DNA of 64,000 bases from Wuchereria bancrofti (lineage: Eukaryota > Nematoda > Chromadorea > Rhabditida > Onchocercidae), in the NCBI GenBank assembly GCA_005281725.1, contig SSBO01000012.1, positions 1,223,911 to 1,287,910 on the forward strand. The letters are read 5' to 3'. Position 1 is the stretch's first letter. Each line of letters starts with the position of its first letter. Shown one piece after another: positions 1-13,102 of this stretch. Below the pieces are notes generated by a model, which did no database searches, had not been told where the DNA came from, and saw nothing but the letters and a program-made list of their open reading frames with translations. Both the position numbers and the translations under genes were made by a program.

Positions 1-1673
1 ATAGGATATTCTGGGTAAAATGGTTGATTGAGAAAGATAATTGTTATTTTGTTATATAAATATAATTAATTCTGAATTGAAACGATAATTGGTTGTTAGT
101 TGAAAATCTTTTTGATAATATTTAAATTTTTACATCAAATTTAAATTAATCAATTGAGCAGATTGTTTCAGCGTGGTTTTACTTTTAGTTTATTGTAACT
201 GAGGAAAAAAAAAGAAAAAAGGAAGAATTGAAAGTTCTAAAATGGTATGGAATAAATGGTAAAAAGTTGTAATTTTGTAATTTTAACCTGGATAGAAGCT
301 TATAAATGAATTTACATTTCCTGTAAATTTAAAAAAAAATTACAACATATTTTGAAAAAAAATCATGTTAGAAATAGATTACCTTATAAATTATATAAAC
401 ATACTTATAATTTTGTACTTATTTTCACTTTTTTCTTTATTTAGCTGGAATTTATATTTTAAAAAAAGATTTTTTTTTAAATTTTTTTGCAAAGAATTAT
501 AATTTTTAGAAATTTTTAGAATTAAATTATTTTTTTTTTGTTGATGAAAATTGTGATTAATATTAATCTATAAGAAAAAATTTATTATTATTATTAAAAT
601 CTAAAAAATTTTCAATATGTAAAATTTTTAAATAGCCAGTAATTAATCATTTATACACTTTTTTTTTTTCAAATATTGATAAAATTTAATCAACATATCA
701 AAAGCTGTTATTATTATTCATTTTAAAAACATGCAAAAAAAAAAATTTTACAATGTTTTCATTTTATTTATTCATCTTTTTTTCTTGTTTATTTATATGC
801 TTTTTTTAAAAAAAAAAAGGAAAAATATTTAATAATAAAATTGTGAATAAAATTTACAAGAAGAAATTCAATAAATTTTTAACTTATTTTAAGCCAAACA
901 CATGATGTTTAAATTGAATCAAACCAATTACCATCATTGTCCGGAATAAACAGAAGCATAAGAGTGTTTAGATGGACAAATTAGCATAACGATTCATAAA
1001 GCAATCATTTATTTGTGAGGAAGAAAAGGAAGAGGAAAAGCATTATCTTATATAAACAGGGATGAATGAATTCAATTTGGATGTTCGATGTTTATTCAAT
1101 TCTATTTAGTAAAAATTGATGTTCCAAGTTCATAATAGAGAGGCGGGCATGGGTAAAAGAGAAAAGGAAATGGGTAGAATAGGATGGGAAAAAAAAAAGA
1201 ATGGCAAAAGGGTAAGGTTAAGATTGAATTGATCATTTTCAAATTGTTTCAAATGTTTATATTTTGTAGGAAAATATTTTCAGAAAATAATAAAAAAATG
1301 TGGTAAAAAAAAATTTTTTTTTTTTGATTTTAATACTGTAATGAAATTACAAAAGAAATATTTATTATTGTTTGATAACTTTTTCTTTTTCTCTTTTTTT
1401 TTTCAGTAAAAATTAAAGTGAATGAAAATTTTTTATTATTTTTCAAATTATTAATCTTTCTATTTAGTTTTATTATTATTACTATTAGTTTTATTAGTGT
1501 TATTATTATTATATTGTTGCAATTATTAAATTAATTGTTATTTGGAATGTTTTTTTTGGTGGGAATTTTAGCAAAAATAGTTCAATTAATGTTGTAAATG
1601 AAAAAAATGGCTGGATTTTAGATTTTTTTAGTATTAAACTGAGATCTTATTGACCTTTAGCCTCTCAACTCAA

Positions 1674-1826
1674 TTATTATCACTATTATTATTGTTATTA
1701 CTATTATTATTTATCATTATTACTATTATTTATTATTATTACTATTATTATTATTGTTATTATTATTATTACTGTTATCGTTATCTTTATTATTATTACT
1801 TTATTATTATTACTATTACTGTCATT
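1674..1826. repeat. Imperfect TTA/TTG trinucleotide microsatellite
   Basis: An interrupted ATT/TTA/TTG triplet array. It creates an 82-residue open frame of Leu/Ile/Tyr runs that is not a gene. Confidence 0.85.
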
Positions 1827-2651
1827 CGAAAATTTGTCAGGACTAAAAAATCAAAAACTGAAAATAAAAACAACGAAGAAAGAGTAGTGAACGGATGAAA
1901 AAACTTTTTGGTTTGAGAAATTTAATTAATTGAATGATGGAAATTTGATTTTCGTAAATTAATTAATGAAATTTGTTGAAGAAACAATTTTTTTTACAAT
2001 TTTTAATATTTTGAAAATTTTTATGTGACATACACAATTTTTCACATTTATTTTTTAAAATAAAGTAACAAATGAGTATTTGTTAAATTTTAACTATTTC
2101 TAAATTTATTTAACTGTTTAATAAATAAAAGATTTCAATGATTTTTGATCAAACTTAAATACATTCTGTGGTGCGGCTAATCTTTCATTCATCATAATTT
2201 TATAAAAATGTCTAATTATAGTTTTAACGTCAATTTTAATACTTCATCTGTTTTTCCTTTTCCTATTTTCCATTGGATTTGCAAAATTTAGAAATATAAA
2301 TCAAATGTAGTAAATGAATAAGTTATTTTTAAACTTTATAATATCATATAATTAAAAATTATTGTTAAATTAAATTATTGGTGAAGAAAAAAAAAAACAC
2401 ATAGAACCGAAAAAAAAAGATAGAAGAACTGATTTACTGATATAATTGAAATTAATTATTAAAATAATCAATTAAATCTTTAATCATTTCTTCATCATCA
2501 TAATTACTAGTATTGTCTTAAATCTAATCTGATTCGTTGTGTAGCAAAAATCTTATTCTGTCCCATAATTTGAGCTCCGCCCTTCGAAGTTTGTATTCTT
2601 TCATCATCATTATCATTGTTATCAACATCATCACCGCCATCATCATCGCTG

Positions 2652-2757
2652 TCAAACAACGTCAGCGACAACAACAACAATAACAACAACAATAACAACA
2701 ACAACAACAGTAACAACAACAACAACAACAATAACAACAGCAGCAGCAACAGTAACA
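2652..2757. repeat. AAC/CAG trinucleotide microsatellite
   Basis: AAC triplets with interspersed AAT, AGT and CAG units, ending in a short CAG run. Poly-Asn (+) and poly-Leu (-) open frames overlap it on both strands. It lies about 400 bp upstream of the forkhead start codon. Confidence 0.85.
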
Positions 2758-3148
2758 TGATCGGTAAACAAGAGACACACAAATATTTGGGTATTGTCTG
2801 AAAGTGTATTGACAACATTTTTCTTCATCAGTCCTTTCCTTCTTGCCGGTAATTAATTCAGTTGTTTACTATTCTTCTGAATTATTTATTTTAAAATAAA
2901 AATAAATGAAAAAAATAAATATTTGCATTTTTCTATTTGTTTAAATTCAACATTTTTTTTCTGATCGTTTTTAAAATTTATACTAATAAATAGAAATTAA
3001 CATTTCGAAATTTTTAACATATTACTGTAGTAAATTATTCAATAATTATATTTACGGAACTATTGATTAAGTGATTATACCATTATAGTAAGTATAATAT
3101 ATTGATTTGATTTATTATTATTATTATTATCATTACTAAATAAAAGTC

Positions 3149-5206
3149 ATGTCGAGAAATATTTTGGACGTGAATATTTGGATGAATTTAACGAAATTTC
3201 AAAGAATGGATTTATTTGGCTTTGGTAATTGTTTACCACATTCGGGCTCAATTTTATCACCAAAAATAGAAAAAAAATCATTTTATCATCATCGTCATCA
3301 CCATCAACATCATCGTCATCATCATTATCTTCATCCGTATCATAACCATCATAATCATTATTGTCTACAACAACAACACAAGCAACATCAACAACAGCAA
3401 CAAAAACAACAACAACAACAACAACAATGTAAACAAGAACAAGAACAACAAGAAGAACAAAAACAAAAACAACAACAACAACAACAGCATAATATTCGTC
3501 AGCCAAAATCTCAACCATCCTATATTGGCCTTATTGCAATGGCAATTCTAAGTTCACGGGAGCAAAAAATGGTACTTTCTGAGGTTTATCAATGGATCAC
3601 CGACAATTATCCATATTTTCGAACACGTTCCGTTGGTTGGCGAAATTCAATCAGACATAATTTAAGCTTAAATGATTGCTTCATTAAAGTTGGACGATCA
3701 GCAAATGGAAAGGTAAAAAAAAAACAACAAAAAAAGTTGAAAAGTTGAAAAGTTGTACTTATTCAAATAAAAAAAAAAAAATGTCAATTACCGCAGTTTT
3801 ACAAATATTATGGTATCAAAAATTCTGGATTTATTAAAAGTAAACAATAATAGAATTTGATTAAGTTATATTTAATGTTTGTAATAATTTTAAAAATAAA
3901 ATTTTCATTTTTTTTTCAAATGATTTTTTTTTCGCATTTCAATTTTTTTTCTTCATTTCATTTTTCTAACTTTTTTTTTTGTTTTGTTTTAAAGGGACAT
4001 TATTGGGCAATCCATCCAGCAAATTTGGATGATTTTAAAAGGGGCGATTTTCGAAGACGTCGAGCACAACGAAAGGTTTATAAATTATTTGTATTTATTT
4101 ATTTGTTTGTTTTCAAATTTACAATCAAAAATCGATCATTTATCGATTGGTAATAGTTATATGTTATTTTTCAAACAAATGCTATAAAATATTGCAAAAT
4201 AAAAATAGTTACGAAATATTGCGAAATAGTTATGCAAAATTATTTTGTGATAAAATATGATAAAAGATGTGCAAGAAACATTTGTAAAACTTATTTAAAC
4301 GAAATAAAATGAAATGTTGGAAAAATGGAAATTTTATAAGCATATCAGTTTCATATCAGATTTAGAAAATTTAGGTAATCATCTAACTGTGATAAACTTT
4401 TTTGAAGATTTAAAAAAATAATAAATAAATGAAATGCGCAAATGAATTTCGTGGCCTAAATATCAGTTGAGATTACCAATTTCAATTTTTTAACAAAATG
4501 CCTTTTAGAGTTAATGATAAAAATTCTGACTGAACAAATTTTGCTGCCAATTATTGAAATTGGATAAAGTAAATTTAGTCAATTGCCAATGTTTGATAAT
4601 AATTAATAGTAATAATAATAATTTAATAATAATGATAATAATAAATATTGCCAGCCAAAGTAAATTTAATCAATTTAAAGATTAAAAAAACCATAATTAA
4701 AAATATTTATAAAAATATCTGATATATTCATACATCCAATCAGTGAATCAATTTCACTTTACTGTATGCGAAACTTATATCATTAATTTTTAAACTATAG
4801 TGATATTTTGCATAATTCAATCATTTAATGATAATATTATCATTAATTGCCAATTTTTTTTTTCAACAATATAACTGATAATATTATTAGCTATAGCTGA
4901 TAAATAGCACATGTAATTAAATAAATAATACAAGCAAGATATATTGTCAAATTTTCATTTAAATTTTTTAAAAAAAAAAAAGAAAATTAAAATTTTTAGG
5001 TACGACGTCATATGGGTTTAATGGTAAATGACGATGAATGCTCCGATGATAGTCCAATTAGTACACCAAAACCAATGAAGAAATCATTTACAATTGAATC
5101 AATTTTACGACCAGAATTTCCGCAACAACCTTTATTACCATTTACGCATACTTTTTTACCTTTATCATTACCGTACCATTTGTACAGTAATTATTCCTAT
5201 GCTTAA
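3149..5206 (+). CDS. FoxQ2: FoxQ2-type forkhead transcription factor (3 exons)
   Basis: Nuclear DNA-binding transcription factor of the forkhead (winged-helix) family. Exons 3149-3712, 3995-4075 and 5000-5206 are all joined in phase 0 with GT/AG borders and give 283 residues. Residues about 46-113 are a His-rich then Gln-rich low-complexity segment. The forkhead domain starts at about residue 122 and includes [28 protein letters not shown] (recognition helix), [15 protein letters not shown] and [18 protein letters not shown]. The last motif, with the DDF spacing before it, is typical of FoxQ2. A C-terminal [10 protein letters not shown] (about 242-251) resembles the EH1 motif that recruits Groucho/TLE co-repressors, so repression is inferred. 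The 924-bp second intron splits the basic tail of the domain. ATG 3149 is the first Met of the open frame, and an upstream non-coding exon cannot be excluded. Family call is strong, subclass call good. Confidence 0.9.
3284..3490 (+). repeat. In-frame His/Gln codon repeat in the forkhead gene
   Basis: CAT-rich then CAA-rich triplets within exon 1 encode the His-rich and Gln-rich N-terminal segment. The opposite strand shows a spurious 123-aa Val/Asp-rich open frame. Confidence 0.85.
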
Positions 5207-8200
5207 TTTTTTTAATTAATATTAATTCTATTAAAATATAAAATCAAATTTCAAAAATAATTTTACAGTAATATTGGTCTGGAAAAAAAAATTTTTTTTT
5301 CTTTTTACTCTTTTTTTGTTTATCATTTATAATTAAAAATGAAATTGAAATTGCTTTCTTCGTAATTAAAGTTTCATTAAAATATGAAAAATTTTCACTC
5401 AAATTATTGTATTTTGATTGTGTTAAAATGTAAAATTAAAATGTGCCATTGTCTTTTTCATTGTATTTTATGACTAATTTATTAATTATGATTGTGTAAA
5501 AGCTAAATGCTTAATTATTATTGTTTTATGGAAAAATATGCTAATCTTTTTTTTTGCATCTTAAAAAAAGAAAACATAGCAAATGACATTTTATTTATAT
5601 GTACTTACTTATTATCATAATTAATTGTGATTAATTTCGTTTAATTGTAACCTTATCATCTTTGTAATCTTATCATCATATAATGCTAATTAATTTTTTA
5701 CAACGATAATTCATTATTCGTTCTTATCACAATAATATGATTCATTTCTTCTCCCATAAATTATGATTTATTTTTTTTATCACAATAAATTATGGTTTAT
5801 TATTTCGTTATCAAAGTTTTTTTTTTTTATTAATACTTGAAATTCATTTATGAAATTAAAAAACACACACATACACGCAATAAAGATTAATTAACGTTTA
5901 TTCAATGAAAAAATTATTTCATCTATACAAGAATGAATATTTGAAATGGAATTAAAATTTCAAATATCTAATAAATTTTGCTAAAATTTTTTCAAACAAA
6001 TTTGTTATTTGTAAAAATTCTCATGAAACTTACATAACACATTATAAATAGTTTAGTACTGAATGATCAGAATTGATAATCTAATTCTATTTGCCACAAG
6101 TAATATTTCGATATTACCGAGAATATGATGACAACAGATTGATTGATTGATTAATTAATTAATTGACGGAACTCTTTGAAAGTTATCTGTTTATTTCATT
6201 TTAAATAAAACATTTTTACTATTTTTAATAGGAAAAAAAGAACGAAACTTTATTTTTTTATAAGATAGGAAAAGAGAAATAAAAGAAATAAAGTAAATTA
6301 ATTGTTTTTATTCATTTTTTATCAATCCTTTATGTCGTTTTAAATAGAAAAAAATAAGTAAATAACCAAAAAAAAAAAACTAAAAATTGAAAAATAATTA
6401 ACTAAAACACAGTTGTCTATGACAAATGGTTTGGCTAATTTTTTTTTCTTTTTTTTTTTTTTGGTAGACCTTTCAAATGGGAAAAATAAAATTTAACAGA
6501 TGATTTAGTTATTTAGTTTAGTTAGTTCATATTATAAATGACTAATAAATGCTACAGTGCATGTTTATATTTTAAAATAGATTTTTAAAAAACAAAAATA
6601 AGAAAAAAGATGAAACTCAATACAATTGTATTTAATTTGTAGCAAAATATAAAATTTAACAAAATTGTATTTAATTTTACACAGAAAAAGAAATGGAATT
6701 TAACATAATATAATTTAATTTATCTATTAATAAAAATTAAAAGTTTAATATGATTATATCTAATTAATATATTTAATTTTTCTATTAACATTTCTGTTTT
6801 TTTTTTCAATTAATTCATTGTTTAAAAAAAATAAATAAATAAATGATTTAGATTTACTGATAAATTTAAATATTAAATATATGTATTAAATATAGCAATA
6901 TGTATTTTAAAAAAAGATTTAACTTATTAAATAAAGAAAAATTTTGTTTTGAAACATAAAATATTTGTTTAGCAATAAAAGAATGTTTGCAAAAATGTTT
7001 TTAATTGCTATCCGAAAAATCTAAATCATTTGTATGTCTTTTTCAAATTTCTTAAAACGTTGATTATTTGAACGAATGAACTAATTAGGCCCAATTTTAA
7101 TTCTATTTTATTTATTTCAATACAAAATCAAAGTAATACAAGCGAACAATGAGAATTTTAAGTATAGAAAATAAAAAAAAGGTAAGAAAAAAAATGAAAA
7201 AGAAACAAAAAACGAAAAAAAAATGTTGAAATTTTAACAAATACACGTTAATGTTAAACAAAATAAATATGACACTACAAAATTTCACTCTTTTCTCTCT
7301 CCCATAAAAAAAAAACAAAAGAAAAAAAAAACGAAATTTAACAAAAGGAAAAAAAAATTGGTAAACATCAATGAGAAGCAAAGAAAAATAGAAAAAAGAG
7401 AATTAAATATTAAGAATGTTCTTTTGAAAAACTTTAATTTTAATATATTAATTTTATTTGTTTCATTTGATTTCGAAAAAAGACAACAACAACAAAAAGT
7501 AAAATACAAAAAACAAAGAAGTAAAGCAAAACAAAAAAAAAAAAAAACATTTTGCAAGTGCTAATTTTTTACTTTAACTAATCAATGAAATAAAAGCTCT
7601 CTCATCTTTACTTCTTCTCATCGTCTTTTTGGTTTATTATTAGTTTCAAAAAATCCATTTGATCATTTACAATAGTTATTTATTAATTAATTAAGTAAAT
7701 AAATAACTTAAAAATTATTGATTTAAAATAATTTACTATGTATGTTGTCTAAAACTTCAAAAAAAAAAAAAAAAAACGATATGAATTGTGTAGGAAATAA
7801 TGCATAAGTTTTAAATGGCACACGCTCAATTAAGAAAGTAATTTAAACAAATGAAAAATTAGGAAAAAAAATAACATATTACATTTTCAAATATTTTGCT
7901 TAAAGAATTGATTTCTCATTATTAGAAAAAAGAATATTTTTTTTCAATTACTTTTTAACAACAAAATTTTTACAAAAAATTCACTCATTATTTGTTTGTT
8001 TTTTGTTTTTGCTCTTTTGTTTCTTTGTCTTTTTTTCCACTTTTCGTAGTAAGAATATTTGAATTATTTATCTAACATTTAGCAACTCTGTTTGTCGCCT
8101 GTTGAAAAATAGAAAACAAATCAATTAATTAATACTTTGGATAAACAAATAGAAACACAGCGGGTAATTAATTAATACTTAAAATAAACAAATAAAGTAG

Positions 8201-8928
8201 CAAGATGTGATAGTTTGAATTATTATCATCGAGAAAATTAATTGATGTATTAATTTAATAAATGTTTCACAAGAAATTTAAGGTTTTTTTTTTCCAACAT
8301 ATATTTTTATCATTATCAAAAAATTATTATTATTTATTATCATAATCAAATACTGTTATTATTATTGCTATTGTTATCAAAAATTATTATTTTTATTATT
8401 TTCTAACATATATTTTTACTATTATAAAAAAATATTATTTATTATTATTATCAAAATAATGTTACTATTATTGTCATTAAAAATTATTATTATTTTTCTT
8501 CACATGCTTTTATTAATATAACATATTATTTTAAATAATGATTTTATTCATTTGGTTAAAGCCGTTAATTTTTTTTGAAAATAACTTTTATTTATTTTTT
8601 TATTTATTCATTACATATTAGTACTTCATTACACATATTTCTAGCATATATTTTTACTATTCTTAAAAAAAAACGTAAATTTTAGTTTTTTTTGGCTTTT
8701 CAGAATTTAGCAATGTTTTTGTAATTTTAATTCCTTTGTCATTGATTGATAATCGATAAGTATAATTTTTTGATAATTACAAAAATTAATTTTTTGACAA
8801 ACTTTGATTAATTTTATTCATTTGACAAATTTTATTTCATATTATTATATCATTCATTTTCTTTTTCTGGATTATTTGCCTAGATTACTTTTAAATAGCA
8901 ATTCATTTTCATTTATTATTAATATTAA

Positions 8929-9046
8929 TAGTATTATTATTATTATCATTATTATTATTACTATTATTATTATTATTATCATTGTCATTATTATTATTAT
9001 TGTCACTATTGTTGCTATTATTATTATTGCTATTATTAGCATCAGC
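8929..9046. repeat. ATT trinucleotide microsatellite
   Basis: An interrupted ATT/ATC array that yields a poly-Ile open frame. Not coding. Confidence 0.85.
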
Positions 9047-12000
9047 ATATATTTAGAAGTAAAATTATTCAGCTACAACAATTTCAAAAATTTGATTATC
9101 ATCCAAGATAAGAATGTAATCAGATATTACATTAAGTAATTATTGAGAAGGAAAATGTAACCTTAAATGTAATCTATTTAAAGCGTTAGGAAAAAAATTT
9201 GAATAAGTGAAAATTTTCTGATAATTTATTATTGATATGATTTTTCAGATACAACTTATAATAGTTTAGATTACCTTATCGTGTTATTTAAAATAATTTT
9301 TTGACCTCAAATTTTTGTAAACCGTCGAGATTAATGCGATTAATGAAGTAACTAGATGTAAAATTGTAAATAGGAAAAAAAATGTTCAACAAATAATTTC
9401 CACAAGAAATAAAATATTGTAAATTTATTAATGTTTGTGCATAATATCGAAATAATTGTAAAAAATTTTCAAATATTATCTCTATATTATTATTATTACT
9501 ATTAATAGTATTATTATTAATATTATTATTATTATTATTAAGCTTTCTTGAATAAATAAAATTTGTGAATGAGCTTATTAAAGATTAGTTACACAATATG
9601 TCCCAAAAATTTTAGTGAGAAAATTACAAAAGCAAATAAAAGAAATCAGAAAAATTGAAATAAATAAAAAAGAAATCTATGCGAAAAATCAATTAAAAAA
9701 TATGAATTTTTGAAAATTTACAAATTTTTCCGAATATATTTTAATATATTAGTTCTTTAATTTTTAATCTTTCTCATTTTTTAGAGTTTTTTTTTTTTTT
9801 TTTTGAAGGAAAATTGTTGTTATAAAATATTACTTAGCTAAATTGAATATGAAAAAAAAAGAAAGCATTATGCATTAAATTAATATGTATCGTAATTTTA
9901 AGTTATACATTAGGAATGATTATTTTGATAAATTATCATTATTTTTGATAAATTCTTTTCTATCTTATTTAGTACCATATCAGTTAATGATAAGATACGA
10001 TGTGTTACTAAAAATTACCAAACAATTGTAGTGTGAAATAATCAAGCTACAAAATGATACATATTTTTATTTACATTCTTATTTGCAATGATAGATAACT
10101 TGCTGGTACTACAAATTTTTGCTAATCAAATATCACAAAATGCTTAACATTTGATTGCAATTATTTGGATCGATCATTTGACATCATTTACAATTAATTG
10201 CGATAGAATTTAATTTATTAATTGATCAATTGAGAATTTATAGGGATTTATTTGTGAGGGAAATTTTTATGATTTGAAAAAATTTTTTGGTACAAATGAA
10301 TATTTAGTGTAATTGAAATGATTGTAACAAATTTTATTCATTAAACAACTATAATACAATAAAATTTTATTTTCCATTAATAAATACAACTGATAATTTC
10401 GTTTATGTATTAACTATTGATAAAGTGGAAAAAATAAATGAATGTGAAAAGTAAGTGAAAAATTTTTGAATGAATATGTGAGATTAGTTAAATTGAAATT
10501 TTATTATTGCTAAAGAATTAACCTTAAACAACAAGGTTAAATTTCTCAAATAGTAGACATTGGACAATTAATTATTAACAGTGAGTAAAGGAGCTGTCAC
10601 ACTATCGATTGAATGATCTTTGCCCTTTAGGAATTGGTTTTTTTTCTTGTAAAGAAATTAGTTAAAAAAAGAATTGAGTTAAAGAAAAAAAAATTTTTCT
10701 TGTAAAAAAAAAATTAGTTAAAGAAAAAAGAAAATTAGTTAAAGAAAGAACTTTTAACAATGAAATTTAAGTTTATTTATCAGATTGCAAAGTCCTAACA
10801 ATAAAATTAGGAGGAATTTTTAACACACTAAGCAATGCATATATCTTCTTTGTTTACAGACTATAACTGTTCTAAGCAACAAACATAAGTTCAGATATAA
10901 TTGAAAGATAAGTATTTGGATAAGTGATTTCAACATTTGCCATCAGTATAAAATTGAAATAGTTTTACAACTGTTTAAAGAATATTAAATACGACAATCT
11001 TTAGCCTTTCGTCTAGAAATTTGCATTTGACAGATTTAATACAAAATTATTTTGACATATTATAATTCAGTTTTTCAGCATAATTTGTAATAATACCAAA
11101 GAATTGCATAAAATAAAATATATTTATAAATTACAATATAGTTTAATTTAATCAATTGCTATGTGATAGCAAAAATATATACATATGTAGCATTTCTTTT
11201 TTTTTCCAATTTTAAATAATTCATTTTCAATTTTTATTAAGCTTGCACAACTTATATCTTATTAATTAATTAAGAGAAAGCAGTATATAACATAAAATTA
11301 ATCTCTTTGCAATCATTACTAGCAAATTTAAATTCAGAAGTATGAGAAATACTACTAAAACAAACAATATAAATAATGAATAATTAAATAATTTAAAACG
11401 TTACTTAAATTCTCAAATCATGAATTTAACTCCTGAATGGAGCAAAATTAAATGATAAAACAGCGAATGTAATTATTGAATATTTTTTTTTTTTGTGATG
11501 AAAATTTTATTTGTCTAAAAGTTATCATCTATTTGATTTCTAGAACTAATATCAAGTAATATCTTAATGAAAAAAGAAAAAAAAATTTTTTTTTTCAAGA
11601 GTGCTGGATCATAGAAGTAATGTGAGAGAGATTATAGAAGTAAGTGGATGTCATAGAAGTAATTTTCGTTTATTCATTTCTTTTTTTTTGTTTCAAAAAA
11701 AAAATTCATTTTAGCTTCTGAGAGAGAAATTACAAATTAAAATTACATTTTATTCACAATGGTAACAAAAAAAAAAAAGAAAAAAAAAGTGAAAGGGACA
11801 AAGACTTCCTTTCAAGTTAAACTGACGATTCATTTTATGAATAAATCCTTTTTTTTTTCTTTCTTTTTAGTAAAATTTCCCCTATGATTTCATTTAAATT
11901 TTCACTTTTTTCAAAAAAAAAAAAAAAATGTAACAAATACATTTAGAAATCATTTTTTCAACAAAAATATTTCATTTAAAAGATAGAACGAAAAGTCATT

Positions 12001-12574
12001 TACAACATAAAAATAAGATATATCCAATGGATATAAAATGTTCCATAATTTTTATTTTTTATTTAATCATCTATTTTCCTATGAAATTTACAAATTTAAA
12101 GAAAAATTTTTAATTTATAAAATGAGATTTGTGATTTAAAATGAATTTTTAGTTTATAAATAAAAGGTGAAAAGATAAATCTTTCTTTTCTTTCTATAAA
12201 TAATCCAAAATTTGTTTTCTAATTTTTGCTTCATATTGCATGCAAATTCTAATATTAGTATCGCATTTTAAAATATTATTATATATGTATGTATAAATAA
12301 ATTACGACAGATATTTGATTACTTTAATCAATTCTTTCTAGCTTAGCTATTATTTTTGCATTTTTACTTATTATTTTAAAATGAATGCATTATTTCACAT
12401 TTCATGATATTACAATTCTTCTTCTATGAATAAATCAGAAATGATTAGAATCAAAATAACAATTTCAATTGAGAAATTCCATAGAAATTAATCATATCTA
12501 GCAACCAATAAATGATCAAAAATTTGATAATTATTACTAAATTATCATTTAATTCATCCAATCATTTCAACATT

Positions 12575-12680
12575 TAATAATAATAATAATAAAACAATAG
12601 CAATAACAATAACAGCTGCAGCAACAATAACAACAACAATAACAATAACAGCAGCAGCAGCAGCAGCAGAAGCAGAAGCA
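12575..12680. repeat. AAT/AAC/GCA trinucleotide microsatellite
   Basis: AAT units grade into AAC and then GCA/CAG units. The minus strand reads Cys/Tyr-rich. It lies about 420 bp upstream of the NTF2-like gene. Confidence 0.85.
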
Positions 12681-12698
12681 CCAGTAACATAAAAATAA

Positions 12699-12706
12699 TG
12701 ACGTCA
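12699..12706. promoter_or_regulatory. Consensus CRE octamer TGACGTCA
   Basis: A perfect palindromic cAMP-response element octamer about 400 bp upstream of the NTF2-like gene start. CREB-family bZIP factors bind this octamer, but one 8-mer can occur by chance. Activity is inference. Confidence 0.3.
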
Positions 12707-12837
12707 ACTTGCTGATGATATGATTTGAAATTGATATATTTTTAAAGTTTTTGACTTCTATCTTATTCTTAGAGATGATCACAAATGATTCTCTCAAATT
12801 CTTAGCCATATGCATATAACAAAAAATATAACATAAT

Positions 12838-12935
12838 GTTTATTTACTTATTTATTTATTTATTTATTATTATTACTATTATTATTGTTATTACTATTAT
12901 TATTATTATTATTATATTATTATTATTATTATTTT
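12838..12935. repeat. ATTT/ATT microsatellite
   Basis: A short ATTT tetranucleotide run followed by an ATT trinucleotide run, upstream of the NTF2-like gene. Confidence 0.8.
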
Positions 12936-13102
12936 GTTGCTGTGTGTTATAATTGAAAGAAAACGAGAAGATGAAGGAAATGATGATGGATTGTTATTGA
13001 TATTACAATAATCATTTTAAAATGTGATCGTTTATCATCAGATAAAGCCAAACAACAACTGTTCACACCATTTCATTTCATTTCATTTCATTTCGTTTAT
13101 TC

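Larger units (their letters stand above)
1..3148. other. AT-rich region upstream of the forkhead gene
   Basis: No coding exon could be supported here. The stretch is very AT-rich with many A and T homopolymers. It holds an imperfect TTA/TTG trinucleotide run at about 1674-1826 and an AAC/CAG-type run at about 2652-2757. The open frames over these runs (poly-Leu, poly-Tyr, poly-Asn) are repeat artefacts. The 5' UTR and promoter of the forkhead gene at 3149 presumably lie in the last few hundred bases, but no defined element was recognised. Confidence 0.6.
5207..13102. other. 7.9-kb AT-rich intergenic region
   Basis: No coding exons were supported between the forkhead stop and the NTF2-like gene start. 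The region is extremely AT-rich with many homopolymer runs and short triplet arrays (8320-8500, 8929-9046, 9484-9540, 12575-12680, 12840-12935). Open frames at 7112-7564 and 8804-9139 are low-complexity Phe, Lys or Ile runs without a conserved domain. A consensus CRE octamer occurs at 12699-12706. Confidence 0.6.

Noticed and set aside
2507..2818. 103-aa minus frame with a long Leu run
   Set aside because: Arises entirely from the AAC/CAG microsatellite.
3147..3518. 123-aa minus frame rich in Val and Asp
   Set aside because: Antisense shadow of the His/Gln codon repeats of the forkhead gene.
7112..7564. Overlapping Phe-rich (-) and Lys-rich (+) frames
   Set aside because: Homopolymer-driven composition, no domain and no splice context.
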